Notes: generated by a model not told the origin, from the letters alone. Positions 50,657 through 59,106 are shown, counted from the stretch's first letter. The stretch is 64,000 nucleotides of DNA from Gracilibacillus alcaliphilus (GCF_016909015.1 NZ_JAFBFA010000002.1:62001-126000); one strand, 5' to 3'. Numbers and translations are program-made.

Positions 50657-50866
50657 ACCTCCAATCGCTTGATCAGAAACATCCGGGTCAACAGTATTGG
50701 TAATGTTAAAGCCTGTATTGGTAATAGAGAAATCACCGTTGTTATTTGCTCCGGCACCAGTTGCCTGCTTGGAGGCGCTTTTTGGTGAGAGGTAAAAGCT
50801 GTCTCCAAAGTTAATCACACCGCCTCCAACACTGTTAATCTTAATAGGACCTACAATGGATGGCAA
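50648..50866 (-). CDS. gerPF: Spore germination protein GerPF
   Basis: A 72-residue GerPF/GerPA-family protein needed for germinants to cross the spore coat. LPSIVGPIKINSVGGGVINF and GDSFYLSPKSASK are family sequence, followed by a Gly/Asn-rich tail with ITNTGFNITNTVDPDVSDQ. The start is taken as TTG 50866, matching the length of GerPF elsewhere, with AAAGGATGTGA before it. It is the last gene of the gerP operon; the 145-bp gap after gerPE contains a weak GATAAG/CTTATC hairpin. Confidence 0.9.
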   Translation of the reverse strand: MPSIVGPIKINSVGGGVINFGDSFYLSPKSASKQATGAGANNNGDFSITNTGFNITNTVDPDVSDQAIGGNA

Positions 50867-51011
50867 AGTATCACATCCTTTCTCAACAAGATTATGAGAT
50901 GAGACTTCCATACTTATGGGCGGTGAACGTCTATTTGTTTGATTTTCCGAAAGTGGGCAGGCGCTGCCACATTAAACCAGAAACATGAAAAAGGATGATA
51001 AGCACATTTTC

Positions 51012-51386
51012 TTATCTGGCCTTGTTTGGAACAATCCGGATATGTTTTTGTCTGGCAAGTGAGTGAACACGCTGATTGTTTCCTAGCTGGACAACAGAGG
51101 ACGCAGATACCGCTGTAATATCGATCGATTGAACGCGAATAAATGGATCATCACTGTTATGAAAACCTCTCACTATTTCGGCATCATAAAGAAAAGGGAG
51201 GTTTACTTGGAAAAGTGGATAGCGTTGAAATTCAAATCCCTTGTCAGAAGAAATCGTGCCTTGTTTTTGCACAGCAAGAATATCTGCTTGAGGTTCGATG
51301 ATAGCTGCGTCACCCATTTGCAAGACAGAACTATAGGTCAAACTCTTGACTCTGACTTGATTGACATTAGTCGTCCGTATTTGCAA
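51012..51386 (-). CDS. gerPE: Spore germination protein GerPE
   Basis: A 124-residue GerPE-family protein. Recognised by VKSLTYSSVLQMGDAAIIEP near the start and VSASSVVQLGNNQRVHSLAR near the end. TTG start at 51386 with AAAGGTTGAT upstream; it overlaps the 3' end of gerPD by 20 bp, which supports coupled translation. Acts in the coat with the other GerP proteins; biochemical role unknown. Confidence 0.92.
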   Translation of the reverse strand: MQIRTTNVNQVRVKSLTYSSVLQMGDAAIIEPQADILAVQKQGTISSDKGFEFQRYPLFQVNLPFLYDAEIVRGFHNSDDPFIRVQSIDITAVSASSVVQLGNNQRVHSLARQKHIRIVPNKAR

Positions 51387-51576
51387 GGTTTATCAACCTT
51401 TCGTCCGCTGCTTCTGCACTATCTAGACCTACAATATAAGACTCGGGCGGTGTGTCAAACAGAGAGGCTAGTTGGATATGATGACTATCGCCAACCAAGC
51501 ATAAGGACGAACTAGAAACACCAAGTATAGAGATATTTCCGACACCGATATGATGATTATTGACTTGATAATACAT
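51367..51576 (-). CDS. gerPD: Spore germination protein GerPD
   Basis: A 69-residue protein with VGNISILGVSSSSLCLVGDS and FDTPPESYIVG, both characteristic of GerPD. ATG 51576 follows AAAGGAGT by six bases; the longer frame from 51621 would run into gerPC. Third-from-last gene of the gerP operon. Confidence 0.92.
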   Translation of the reverse strand: MYYQVNNHHIGVGNISILGVSSSSLCLVGDSHHIQLASLFDTPPESYIVGLDSAEAADERLINLANTDD

Positions 51577-51580
51577 AATG

Positions 51581-52114
51581 TTACTCCTTTTGCTGCTGGA
51601 TAAACCAGTTATTAAGCCCATGCTGCATTTCTGCCTTTACCTGCTCGACAATATGCTGTGGTAATTCCTGCGGCGGCATATTGGCTTGTTGGTAATGGGA
51701 AATCCGGCTAGGGAGCTGTTGTTTAAGGTCTGTGATTAGTGCTTGACGATAATTGCTTTCTAACGGATAATGGTATTGTTTTTCCAGTGATTGTATATAT
51801 GTTGGCAATTCATGATCAATATGTGATTCTAATAACTGTTGAACAGAGGCTTGTGGATGAGTGATACTAGGAGAAACGGCGAATTCATCCATGGATTGCA
51901 GGTCTTCCGGTGTCACGCCGATATGGAGTGTACCGTCTAGACGTTCAATTTTTAATTGATCGAAATGATATTCTAATTTCTCAATGGAGGTTTTGGCTGG
52001 TTGCTGTTGTTCTAATTCTTGAACACGATGTGTTAAGGAGTGAACTTGTTGTGTAAGCTGCTGTATTTGCTGCTGCAATTGTGAAATATAATAGACTAGT
52101 GTTTGATCGTTCAT
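51581..52114 (-). CDS. gerPC: Spore germination protein GerPC
   Basis: A 177-residue GerPC. The N-terminal 40 residues form a Gln-rich coiled coil (YYISQLQQQIQQLTQQVHSL); the next segment, IEKLEYHFDQLKIERLDGTL, split from HIGVTPEDL, is the conserved GerPC core. ATG has GGGAGTGATTAC upstream. It lies between gerPB and gerPD with very short spacers. Confidence 0.93.
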   Translation of the reverse strand: MNDQTLVYYISQLQQQIQQLTQQVHSLTHRVQELEQQQPAKTSIEKLEYHFDQLKIERLDGTLHIGVTPEDLQSMDEFAVSPSITHPQASVQQLLESHIDHELPTYIQSLEKQYHYPLESNYRQALITDLKQQLPSRISHYQQANMPPQELPQHIVEQVKAEMQHGLNNWFIQQQKE

Positions 52115-52139
52115 TTGTAATCACTCCCTTTCCCACTGG

Positions 52140-52343
52140 TTAAAAAGGTGATAATGGAACTAGTGGTGTCGCAGACTCCTCGATAGCTGCTGTTTCTGCT
52201 GGCACTGTAAATCCTCCTGTATTATACAGCTGTGACATAGTCTGCATCTTCCCTGTACTGCCAATCTGCAGAACAGAAGAGTTAGAGATATTGCCAACTT
52301 TAAGAAAATGAATATAAATCGATTGATTAACGGTCAAGATCAT
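52140..52343 (-). CDS. gerPB: Spore germination protein GerPB
   Basis: A 67-residue GerPB. VNQSIYIHFLKVGNISNSSV, then LQIGSTGKM and SQLYNTGGF, are typical; the C-terminus is Pro-rich. ATG 52343 follows TAGGTGACC, which lies at the end of gerPA. Confidence 0.92.
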   Translation of the reverse strand: MILTVNQSIYIHFLKVGNISNSSVLQIGSTGKMQTMSQLYNTGGFTVPAETAAIEESATPLVPLSPF

Positions 52344-52351
52344 GAGGTCAC

Positions 52352-52573
52352 CTACCACATTCCAGTAATATTTTGATCGAATTGGTCCTGATCGACCATA
52401 GTTGTTTGAGCATTTTCCATGTGTACGCGAATGCCATCCCCAGTATTAAACGAACCTCCACCAGCAAACGTTTTTGCTTGTGTATAGGGCTGGATTTTAT
52501 ATACATCACCAATGTGAAAGATGCTCGAAGATCCAATATTGATTACTTTTACTGCACCAACGACAGCCGGCAT
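52352..52573 (-). CDS. gerPA: Spore germination protein GerPA
   Basis: A 73-residue GerPA, first gene of gerPA-F. MPAVVGAVKVINIGSSSIFH and GDVYKIQPYTQAKTFAGGGS are diagnostic. ATG 52573 has AGGATGAT before it. A near-perfect mother-cell sigma-K promoter stands 37 to 65 bp upstream, in line with expression during coat formation. Confidence 0.93.
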   Translation of the reverse strand: MPAVVGAVKVINIGSSSIFHIGDVYKIQPYTQAKTFAGGGSFNTGDGIRVHMENAQTTMVDQDQFDQNITGMW

Positions 52574-52609
52574 AGAGATCATCCTAACATTATAGCAACT
52601 TACTCATCT

Positions 52610-52638
52610 TAGATTATGCGCATAACAGATAAATGGTG
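52610..52638 (-). promoter_or_regulatory. Sigma-K promoter of the gerP operon
   Basis: On the minus strand CATAATCTA (52618-52610) fits the sigma-K -10 CATAnnnTA exactly, and AC lies 17 bases upstream (52637-52636), the sigma-K -35 core. Confidence 0.75.
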
Positions 52639-52719
52639 AAAAAAGATCTATATGTGACGGCGGAAAGGAAAGTTTTAATTGATAACAATACATAGAATGA
52701 AAGCAAAGGAGTGTTTGAT

Positions 52720-53898
52720 TTGAATCAGCCGATGCCATTGCAAGAGACTAAACGTCTCCCGTGGATTGACAGTGCACGAGGATTTGCGATATTAGGAATT
52801 TTTATGGTGAATTTACCTTCCTTTCACGGGCCGTACTTTTTGTATGGAAATGGACAAAATTATTGGGGATTAGGAGAACCAGGCCTTGTCCATATCTTGA
52901 TTGATATTTTCTTCCAGGCAAGTTTTTATTCCTTATTTTCTTTTTTGTTTGGTTTTGGTATGTATATTATTTATGAGAATTTGAAGCACAGGCAAGTGGA
53001 GGTTCCGTATAAATGGCTGGTTCGCCGCCAAATTATCTTGTTAGTGATTGGTGTACTGCATGCCTTTCTGATTTGGCACGGAGATATTTTAATTACTTAT
53101 GCCCTTATCGGTTTACTGCTGCTGCTGTTTCTAAAACGGAAAGATATTACATTGTGGATATGGGGAGCTTGTTTGTTGCTGATACCAACCATGTTAATGA
53201 CAGGACTATTATTCTTAGCTAGTCAGTTGGAAGATTTGGGTTCCATTGCTAATACTGCCGGTATCGAGCAGTCATATCAACATTATGGAGCAGGGAATAT
53301 AGCAGATATTTTACAACAAAACCTAACAGATTGGTTATACTCTAATAATCTTTTTCAATTTATTTTCATTACCTGTAATATCCTGCCTATTTTTTTGTTA
53401 GGAGTGTTGTTTGCAAGAAAAAAATGGCTGCATGATATCCAGCAGCATAAAAAGATTCTGCATATTTGGTGGGGGGTCTCTCTTGGTCTGTTTGTGATTT
53501 TCAAAGCAGGTCCATATTTAGCAGGAAATCCAATCTGGCTGCAGCTGCTTCAGGATACGATAGGTGGTATATCTTCTGCTGTATTTTATCTATTAACCAT
53601 CACCCTTCTTTATAATAAGGCAGTGAAGTTCTTTCAATATATTGGCTGTGTAGGAAAAATGGCGTTATCCAATTATATCTACCAATCTATTATTAGTTTT
53701 ATCATCTTTTATTCGGTAGGATTTAGTTTGTATGGAAAATTGACGCCGTTACAAACCGTATTAATTGGCCTTGGGGTTTACCTAATCCAGACCATAGTCA
53801 GCTACTGGTGGCTCAAGCATTATCAAAGGGGACCAATTGAATGGTTATGGCGCAGCCTGCTTTATAAAAAGAAATTGGCTAATAAACGAACAGGATAA
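52720..53898 (+). CDS. DUF418 (YeiB-like) membrane protein
   Basis: A 392-residue multi-pass membrane protein. The N-terminal RLPWIDSARGFAILGIFMVN is the signature of the DUF418/YeiB family; the C-terminal DUF418 domain includes GKMALSNYIYQSIISF and PIEWLWRSL. About ten membrane helices. Function unknown; these proteins resemble membrane acyltransferases. TTG 52720, eight bases after AAAGGAG, is preferred to GTG 52711 inside that site. Divergent from the gerP operon. Confidence 0.9.
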   Translation: MNQPMPLQETKRLPWIDSARGFAILGIFMVNLPSFHGPYFLYGNGQNYWGLGEPGLVHILIDIFFQASFYSLFSFLFGFGMYIIYENLKHRQVEVPYKWLVRRQIILLVIGVLHAFLIWHGDILITYALIGLLLLLFLKRKDITLWIWGACLLLIPTMLMTGLLFLASQLEDLGSIANTAGIEQSYQHYGAGNIADILQQNLTDWLYSNNLFQFIFITCNILPIFLLGVLFARKKWLHDIQQHKKILHIWWGVSLGLFVIFKAGPYLAGNPIWLQLLQDTIGGISSAVFYLLTITLLYNKAVKFFQYIGCVGKMALSNYIYQSIISFIIFYSVGFSLYGKLTPLQTVLIGLGVYLIQTIVSYWWLKHYQRGPIEWLWRSLLYKKKLANKRTG

Positions 53899-53941
53899 AA
53901 TGATTTGACAATTACGTGAAAAGAAAGCTGAAAAATGCATT

Positions 53942-53970
53942 TTGCAGATAGACATGATATGATGTACAGT
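53942..53970 (+). promoter_or_regulatory. Candidate sigma-A promoter of yisL
   Basis: TTGCAG (53942-53947), 17 bases, TACAGT (53965-53970), 33 bases before the yisL start. Confidence 0.45.
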
Positions 53971-54003
53971 GACAAATAACGGTTGAAATGGGGGTGCAAA
54001 GTA

Positions 54004-54372
54004 ATGACACATTTACACATTACGGCATGGGTATTGGGACTGATTCTGCTATTTATTTCTTATGGAATGTATAAGAAAGGGAATAAGGCAGGCAAGATCT
54101 TGCATATGATATTACGTCTGGATTATTTATTATTGCTATATTCAGGTATTGTCATGCTGATCCAATATTTTGATATCGGCGGCGCATACATGGGAGAAGC
54201 CATTGTCAAGGCATTAGCAGGGTTGTGGGTTATTTCATCAATGGAAATGATTTTGGTAAAGGCCTCCAAGTCAAAGCCGACCAAGAGCTTCTGGATCCAA
54301 CTTGTGATTGGCTTTATTATCGTGCTAGTATTAGGATTTGGCCGTTTGCCAATGGGAATCAAATTATTTTAA
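54004..54372 (+). CDS. yisL: YisL-family membrane protein (UPF0344)
   Basis: A 122-residue protein with four membrane helices. MTHLHITAWVLGLILLFISY, LHMILRLDYLLLLYSG and the closing GRLPMGIKLF agree closely with YisL of B. subtilis. Function unknown. ATG 54004 follows GGGGGTG. The same neighbourhood (addBA, gerP, yisL, asnO) holds in B. subtilis. Confidence 0.92.
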   Translation: MTHLHITAWVLGLILLFISYGMYKKGNKAGKILHMILRLDYLLLLYSGIVMLIQYFDIGGAYMGEAIVKALAGLWVISSMEMILVKASKSKPTKSFWIQLVIGFIIVLVLGFGRLPMGIKLF

Positions 54373-54423
54373 AAAATAGCAGACTTTAGCCTGTTGGCAT
54401 AAAAAACACGAAGAGATCTTATC

Positions 54424-54468
54424 AAATAAATGTTTTCAGGCAATGCTCAAGTGGAATATGTACAAAAA
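54424..54468. repeat. 45-bp repeat, copy 2
   Basis: 41 of 45 positions match 39285-39329, in the same orientation. It ends 12 bases before a terminator hairpin. Confidence 0.75.
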
Positions 54469-54480
54469 TCAAAGTTTCTA

Positions 54481-54515
54481 AAAGGTAGACGCAAAAATGA
54501 GCGTCTATCTTTTAC
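54481..54515 (+). terminator. Terminator downstream of yisL
   Basis: AAAGGTAGACGC (54481-54492) pairs with GCGTCTATCTTT (54501-54512), then TTA. It is 108 bp past the yisL stop. Confidence 0.75.
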
Positions 54516-55006
54516 TTTACACTATGAAAAAACTTTCCTATGGGACATATTCGAGAAAGTGAAATACCAGAAGAAAAATGGAAATCATATCTTGACTCTG
54601 ATAGTGAGATGGTCATGCTGTATATTGGAATCAAATGTTTCCGGTTTGTTTCTAGCGTCGGATTTGTCTTTTGTTTCTGCCCCTCACCCTTTAAAGTCCA
54701 TTGGATAAACAATGTCAGTACGCACAATACAAAGGTAAGCAGGAACGACATTGGAATTAGCTGTGTCTGTGGCAGAAGTTTTAAAAAGGAACTACTACCC
54801 GCTCCTTGCGATAGTGATAAGGCAAACTGCAAACGATATTGTTCAGAATGGTCAGCTGCCTTGTTTTCTTGGAATCTACAGGTGTGTAATTCACATATAT
54901 TTAAAATCATATCTAGCTTGAGGGTGATATAATCTATATCAGAAACGTAGCATTTGAATCACTGTTTTAAGCTGATTAAAAGAAAATACCATCATCTGCC
55001 GCTCCT

Positions 55007-55219
55007 TTAGTCTTTACTTACAATCCTTGCCATTAAGTAAGAAACGACAACTATAAGTGCAATATTGATAAAACCGACAGGAACAAACCAGTCTGGCGAT
55101 TCGAAATCGGGCAGTGCAGGTATATTCGATGATATTCCTTCATACATAATCAAAGATGGAATAACTGACAGTAATAGCATTATTATCAAGGCACCATATA
55201 AAAATATCCATTTTTTCAT
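55007..55219 (-). CDS. Small two-helix membrane protein
   Basis: A 70-residue protein with AGAGGTGAAAAG before its ATG. Hydrophobic segments at about 4-24 and 47-65 flank a short acidic extracytoplasmic loop (NIPALPDFESPDWFVPV). Not recognised. Immediately upstream on the same strand is a decayed frame of the same architecture, so it is one of a tandem pair. Confidence 0.6.
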   Translation of the reverse strand: MKKWIFLYGALIIMLLLSVIPSLIMYEGISSNIPALPDFESPDWFVPVGFINIALIVVVSYLMARIVSKD

Positions 55220-55238
55220 TGTCTTTTCACCTCTCAGA

Positions 55239-55469
55239 TTAATTTTTTAAAAGTTCCAGCAATATATCTTTATCAACAGTAAAAAATAAAAGCAGTATTA
55301 ATAAAATAATATTTAGTGCGCCATTGTAAATAATCCAATCAGATAGTTTTGAAATAAAAAACAAATCAATAGCTGGAAAAGTGATTTCAGAAGGATGAAG
55401 TAAATAAGAAGGGGAGGAGATCCATCAAAAATATTAATTTATCGTATCTTTTTTTATCCTATCTCCCAT
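55239..55469 (-). pseudogene. Decayed paralogue of the adjacent small membrane protein
   Basis: From ATG 55469 (AAAGG upstream) the frame meets stops after about 11 codons. Shifting at a run of seven A residues gives KKRYDKLIFLMDLLPFLF; a further shift gives LLHPSEITFPAIDLFFISKL and then SDWIIYNGALNIILLI to the stop at 55239. The composite matches the plan of the next gene: helix, PS.L...I..PA, second helix. At least one frameshift is needed. A sequencing error in the homopolymer is the main alternative. Confidence 0.5.
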
Positions 55470-55552
55470 TCTTTCTTTACCTTTAATAAAAAAATGTCGT
55501 CAATCAGCAGGAATTTTCAGACTTTTCTTCTATACTAAAATCAGCCCCTTTT

Positions 55553-56056
55553 TTATGAAAATGGATTTAGATTTGGAAGGTATTCCAAAAGATTCACACC
55601 ATAATGGAAAGCAACTCCTAAGGCAATCGACCATGCTCCAATACCAATAGCCTGCCAAAGACTCACATAAGCCTTGCTAGCCCCCGATGCAACGGAAATT
55701 GCAGCACATACATGGAAACAAATAATCGGTCCTGCAAAGGATATTCCGGCAACCCCATATTTGTTGAATATATTTTGTGCGCGATTGTTTCTCTTGCTTC
55801 CTTTATTTGTTCTCTTTTTAACTACTTTCTCGCGTAGACCAGATAACAGCCAAATAAATACCATCACTGACAGCCAGTTTCCCACAGCAGCTATCGCAAC
55901 AATTTGAATACTTGGGAATCCAAATACAATCCCGATTGGAATTGCTACATAGGATTCAAAAAACGGAATAATCGAGATAAATAACGTCCCTAAATACTGC
56001 ACCCATGTATCCGCCTGTGTTAATGTAATGACAAAATCTTGAAACCATTCAATCAT
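55553..56056 (-). CDS. Small multidrug-export family membrane protein (COG2426)
   Basis: A 167-residue membrane protein of the PF06695/COG2426 family, related to DedA. PFFESYVAIPIGIVFGFPSI and the region after it (about 30-50), NWLSVMVFIWLLSGLREKV, and NKYGVAGISFAGPIICFHV with the glycine/proline re-entrant segment are typical. Four to five helices. The family name suggests drug export but evidence for that is thin. ATG 56056 follows GAGGAG. It is followed by AT-rich sequence and the decayed membrane gene. Confidence 0.85.
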   Translation of the reverse strand: MIEWFQDFVITLTQADTWVQYLGTLFISIIPFFESYVAIPIGIVFGFPSIQIVAIAAVGNWLSVMVFIWLLSGLREKVVKKRTNKGSKRNNRAQNIFNKYGVAGISFAGPIICFHVCAAISVASGASKAYVSLWQAIGIGAWSIALGVAFHYGVNLLEYLPNLNPFS

Positions 56057-56717
56057 AAGCATTCACTCCTCAATTATTTGTTGATTCCATCATATGGGGG
56101 AATAATCAGCCCCGCATTAGAATCCCGATGAAAAGGGGAAAAATAAAGGTGAGTGGGAAGTAAAGAAAGGTGAATAGTGATACTTTTAAAAGAATGCTGC
56201 TATTACAGTATTTGAAGAGAGATAATAAGGATGAATAGCGACTGTTTCAGGGTGGATGGGGTGGAAATAAAGGTGGATGGAACCGATTTTGGGATGTTTC
56301 TTTTCGAGAGTGAATATATCACCATGTAACCGGCTGTTGGTTCAACTTACGTTTAATGGGGAGAAAGGAAACGGACTAAGTGCATGACGTCACGAAGTTT
56401 CATTTTATGAGTTATAATTCCGCCTTTATCTATTATAAAGGTCAATTGGCATCCTTAGAAAATAGAAGATGTACATTAGCTGACAAGTAAAAATGAAGAA
56501 TGAGCAGATGAAACATCATAGAAAAGATTTATCCTGGTGTGGCAGACTATGAATTTCCTGTTGTCAAAGAAACGACCAGGGAGAGAACGGACGTTAATAT
56601 CATGATAAGTCTCGTTAACTGGACATAAAGCAGACCCTCAATTAGTGAAAGTCTCACTATCTCTTAGGCTCTGCATATAATGAAAAGAGTAATGAAGAGA
56701 AAGGTGTGTCGATACAA
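56057..56717. other. 660-bp spacer upstream of asnO
   Basis: Holds element F2 (56341-56411) and, near 56675, GCATATAATG, which resembles a sigma-E -10 for asnO with a poor -35 (GTCTCACT). The rest is purine-rich sequence without an open frame that has a ribosome binding site. Confidence 0.5.
56341..56411. repeat. Short dispersed element, family 2, copy F2
   Basis: Starts TTCAACTTACGTTTAATGGG and ends ACGAAGTTTCATTTTATG; it matches both ends of F1 (13700-13816) but lacks its middle. Confidence 0.6.
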
Positions 56718-58547
56718 ATGTGTGGGATAACAGGTTGGGTCGATTTCAGCCGTGATGTCGAACTGCAGCAAGTCCAGGTTATGACCGAACAACTAAAGCA
56801 TCGAGGACCGGATGAGAATGGCTATTTTAATGATACGCATCTCGCATTTGGTCATCAGCGTTTGATCGTGGTGGATCCAGATGGCGGCAAGCAGCCAATG
56901 CAGTCGCAACGGCATGGACTTGATTATGTACTGGTTTATAATGGTGAATTATACAACACGGAAGAGTTACGGAACGCATTAATAAAAAAAGGCTGGACAT
57001 TTAATTCTCATTCCGATACGGAAGTTTTGTTAAAGAGTTATATGGAATGGGGCGAGGATCATGTTGATAAATTGAATGGTATTTTTGCCTATGCGATTTG
57101 GGATCCAAAACATCAGCAGTTATTTTTGGCAAGGGATCGCTTAGGTGTAAAGCCGCTTTTTTATACCGAGCATCGCAATGGAATCTTATTTGCTTCTGAG
57201 ATAAAAGCACTGTTAGCCCATACCGAGATAAAAGCCGTTCTTAAGGAAGAAGGGTTATCTGAGGTGTTGGCGCTAGGGCCTTCACGTACACCGGGTCATG
57301 GTGTCTTTGATGGCCTGCATGAATTGAGGGCAGCCCATGTAGGTATCTATAATCGGGATGGCTGGAAAACAAGACGGTACTGGAATGTGCGAAGTCAGCT
57401 GCATCAAGATTCAGTGGAAGAAACCGCCCTCAGAGTGCGTCAGCTGCTTATGGAGGCCGTAGAACGTCAGTTAGTATCTGATGTGCCATTGGGAACCTTT
57501 CTATCGGGTGGTGTTGATTCTAGTGCGATTACAGCCATTGCTGCTAATAAGCTAGACCAGCCGTTTCAGACATTTTCAATTGATTATCAAGAAAATGATA
57601 AATATTTTACTAAAAGCAGTTTTCAGCCTAACCAAGATCGCGACTTTATAAAGACCATGGTGGAGGCCTTGGGGACAGATCATCATACATGTACAATGGA
57701 AAATAAAATGCTAGCAGATTTATTAAAAGCTGCTGTTACTTACCGTGACTTACCTGGGATGGCAGATGTCGACTCCTCTTTTCTTTGGTTCTGTCAGCAG
57801 ACGAAGCAACACGTGACGGTTGCCTTGTCGGGAGAATGTGCAGACGAAATATTTGGAGGTTATCCATGGTTTTATCGTGCAGATGATCTAAACCGACAAG
57901 GCTTTCCTTGGATCCGGTCATCAGAGGTGCGTAAACAGCTGTTGCGTGATCAAATTACGTCAAAACTAGATATTGATCAATACTTACAAGAACGATACCA
58001 TGAAACCATTCAGGAAACCCCGCTTTTAGAAGGAGAAAATTCCGAATCAGCGGCCAGAAGACAAATGTTCTATCTGAATATGCACTGGTTTATGCCAACA
58101 TTGTTAGATCGAAAAGACCGGATGAGTATGGGAGCAAGCTTTGAAGCGCGTGTCCCATTTAGTGATCATCATTTAGTGGAGTATGTCTGGAATATTCCTT
58201 GGGAAATGAAAAATTATGGTAATAGAGAAAAAGGTATCCTAAGAAAGGCACTGGAAGGTTTACTGCCTGATGAGATATTATATCGCAAAAAAAGCCCATA
58301 TCCGAAAACTTATCACCCTGATTATACGGCGGCAGTCGTACAGTGGATGGAGTCGATCGTTGATAATAAACAATCCAGATTATTTGAAATTATGGATCGT
58401 GACAAAGTAGCTGAATTAGTCAGACACAGGGCTGCCAATATTCGTGATCCATGGTTTGGCCAATTGATGGCAGGGCCGCAATTGCTTGCCCATATCGCCC
58501 AAATAAATTATTGGTTAGAAGCCTATGATGTCACAATTGATTTGTAA
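56718..58547 (+). CDS. asnO: Asparagine synthetase (glutamine-hydrolysing) AsnO
   Basis: Converts aspartate and glutamine to asparagine with ATP. The start is ATG 56718, because the next residue must be the N-terminal nucleophile Cys (MCGITGW); an upstream in-frame start would bury it. The glutaminase domain (about 1-200) has RGPDENG and YNGELYN; the synthetase domain has the PP-loop LSGGVDSSAI, SGECADEIFGGYP and DRKDRMSMGASFEARVPF. About 609 residues, the length of the B. subtilis sporulation paralogue AsnO (YisO), which occupies the same position beside yisL. Expression in sporulating cells is inferred. Confidence 0.94.
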   Translation: MCGITGWVDFSRDVELQQVQVMTEQLKHRGPDENGYFNDTHLAFGHQRLIVVDPDGGKQPMQSQRHGLDYVLVYNGELYNTEELRNALIKKGWTFNSHSDTEVLLKSYMEWGEDHVDKLNGIFAYAIWDPKHQQLFLARDRLGVKPLFYTEHRNGILFASEIKALLAHTEIKAVLKEEGLSEVLALGPSRTPGHGVFDGLHELRAAHVGIYNRDGWKTRRYWNVRSQLHQDSVEETALRVRQLLMEAVERQLVSDVPLGTFLSGGVDSSAITAIAANKLDQPFQTFSIDYQENDKYFTKSSFQPNQDRDFIKTMVEALGTDHHTCTMENKMLADLLKAAVTYRDLPGMADVDSSFLWFCQQTKQHVTVALSGECADEIFGGYPWFYRADDLNRQGFPWIRSSEVRKQLLRDQITSKLDIDQYLQERYHETIQETPLLEGENSESAARRQMFYLNMHWFMPTLLDRKDRMSMGASFEARVPFSDHHLVEYVWNIPWEMKNYGNREKGILRKALEGLLPDEILYRKKSPYPKTYHPDYTAAVVQWMESIVDNKQSRLFEIMDRDKVAELVRHRAANIRDPWFGQLMAGPQLLAHIAQINYWLEAYDVTIDL

Positions 58548-58704
58548 ATTCACTTCAGCTGCAGTACCGGTCAGTTTTATTGATTGGGTCAGGGAACGGC
58601 CTAATATGCTGGCTTTTGTCATATTAGGTATATTAATAACCAGCTATTATACGCGTAACAAATTAAAGAAGAGAGTAAAAGAAGCAGCCAGGCACAAATA
58701 CTAA
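58528..58704 (+). CDS. Possible small membrane protein overlapping the asnO 3' end
   Basis: A 58-codon frame starts at ATG 58528 inside asnO, in another frame, and stops at 58704 within the terminator stem. It encodes one hydrophobic helix (NMLAFVILGILITSYYTRNK) followed by a basic tail (LKKRVKEAARHKY). The ribosome binding site is weak; an internal ATG at 58606 would leave only the helix and tail. The membrane-helix plus basic tail pattern argues for a real coding sequence, the weak start against. Confidence 0.4.
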   Translation: MSQLICKFTSAAVPVSFIDWVRERPNMLAFVILGILITSYYTRNKLKKRVKEAARHKY

Positions 58705-58731
58705 TAGATTGGTATTTGTGCCTGGTTTTTC
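58688..58731 (+). terminator. Terminator of asnO
   Basis: CCAGGCACAAATAC (58688-58701) pairs perfectly with GTATTTGTGCCTGG (58712-58725), followed by five T residues. Confidence 0.9.
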
Positions 58732-58738
58732 TAAAAAG

Positions 58739-58936
58739 GTAAGAAAGCATATCCAATGCCAGCTATTATTAGCTACTTCAGAAATAACCATAGTAGAAGA
58801 TATGGAGAGCAAGGAAGTCGCTGCGGCTGACCGTTTCGCTTTTCGACGTACAGGACGTACTAGTCCAGACGTGGCGATTGTCGTCGCAATGTTAGTCTGC
58901 CGAGGGGTTGCTCTTCTTGGTTTTTCTTATTACAAT
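58739..58936. repeat. Hairpin-array element fragment E2
   Basis: Its left part (58758-58845) closely matches E1 at 20763-20846. It continues into CGACGTACAGGACGTACTAG (58844 onward), the mini-hairpin module GTAC-AGGAC-GTAC shared with copies B and C, then a degenerate module CTGCCGAGG. No inverted end sequence is left. Confidence 0.65.
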
Positions 58937-59042
58937 CGTCTGTAACTGGGAGACTTACAGACTTACGGATGATTGCACAAGGATAAATACATAAGAGAAC
59001 CGGCTAGTCACAAAAATGTCATAGACAATGATAGATATGTAT

Positions 59043-59072
59043 TTGACTTTCTAATCGACACTCTAGGATAAT
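59043..59072 (+). promoter_or_regulatory. Sigma-A promoter of the amylase-like gene
   Basis: TTGACT (59043-59048), 18 bases, GATAAT (59067-59072), 35 bases before the start codon. Confidence 0.6.
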
Positions 59073-59106
59073 AGAAGAATAAATAATTGTGGAAAAGGGG
59101 ACCAAT

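Larger units (their letters stand above)
54373..55006. other. 634-bp spacer after yisL
   Basis: Contains 45-bp repeat copy 2, a terminator at 54481-54515, and an isolated plus-strand extended -10 (TGATATAAT, 54925-54933) with no gene behind it. Overlapping frames on both strands in 54512-54932 lack ribosome binding sites and read as low-quality protein, so I see no gene. Confidence 0.5.

Noticed and set aside
54512..54932. Overlapping frames of about 130 codons on both strands
   Set aside because: No ribosome binding sites, no family resemblance, and neither strand shows coding-like sequence throughout.
58709..58945. 78-codon frame after asnO
   Set aside because: It begins in the asnO terminator and runs through element E2; similar peptides would arise from any copy of the module. 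No ribosome binding site.
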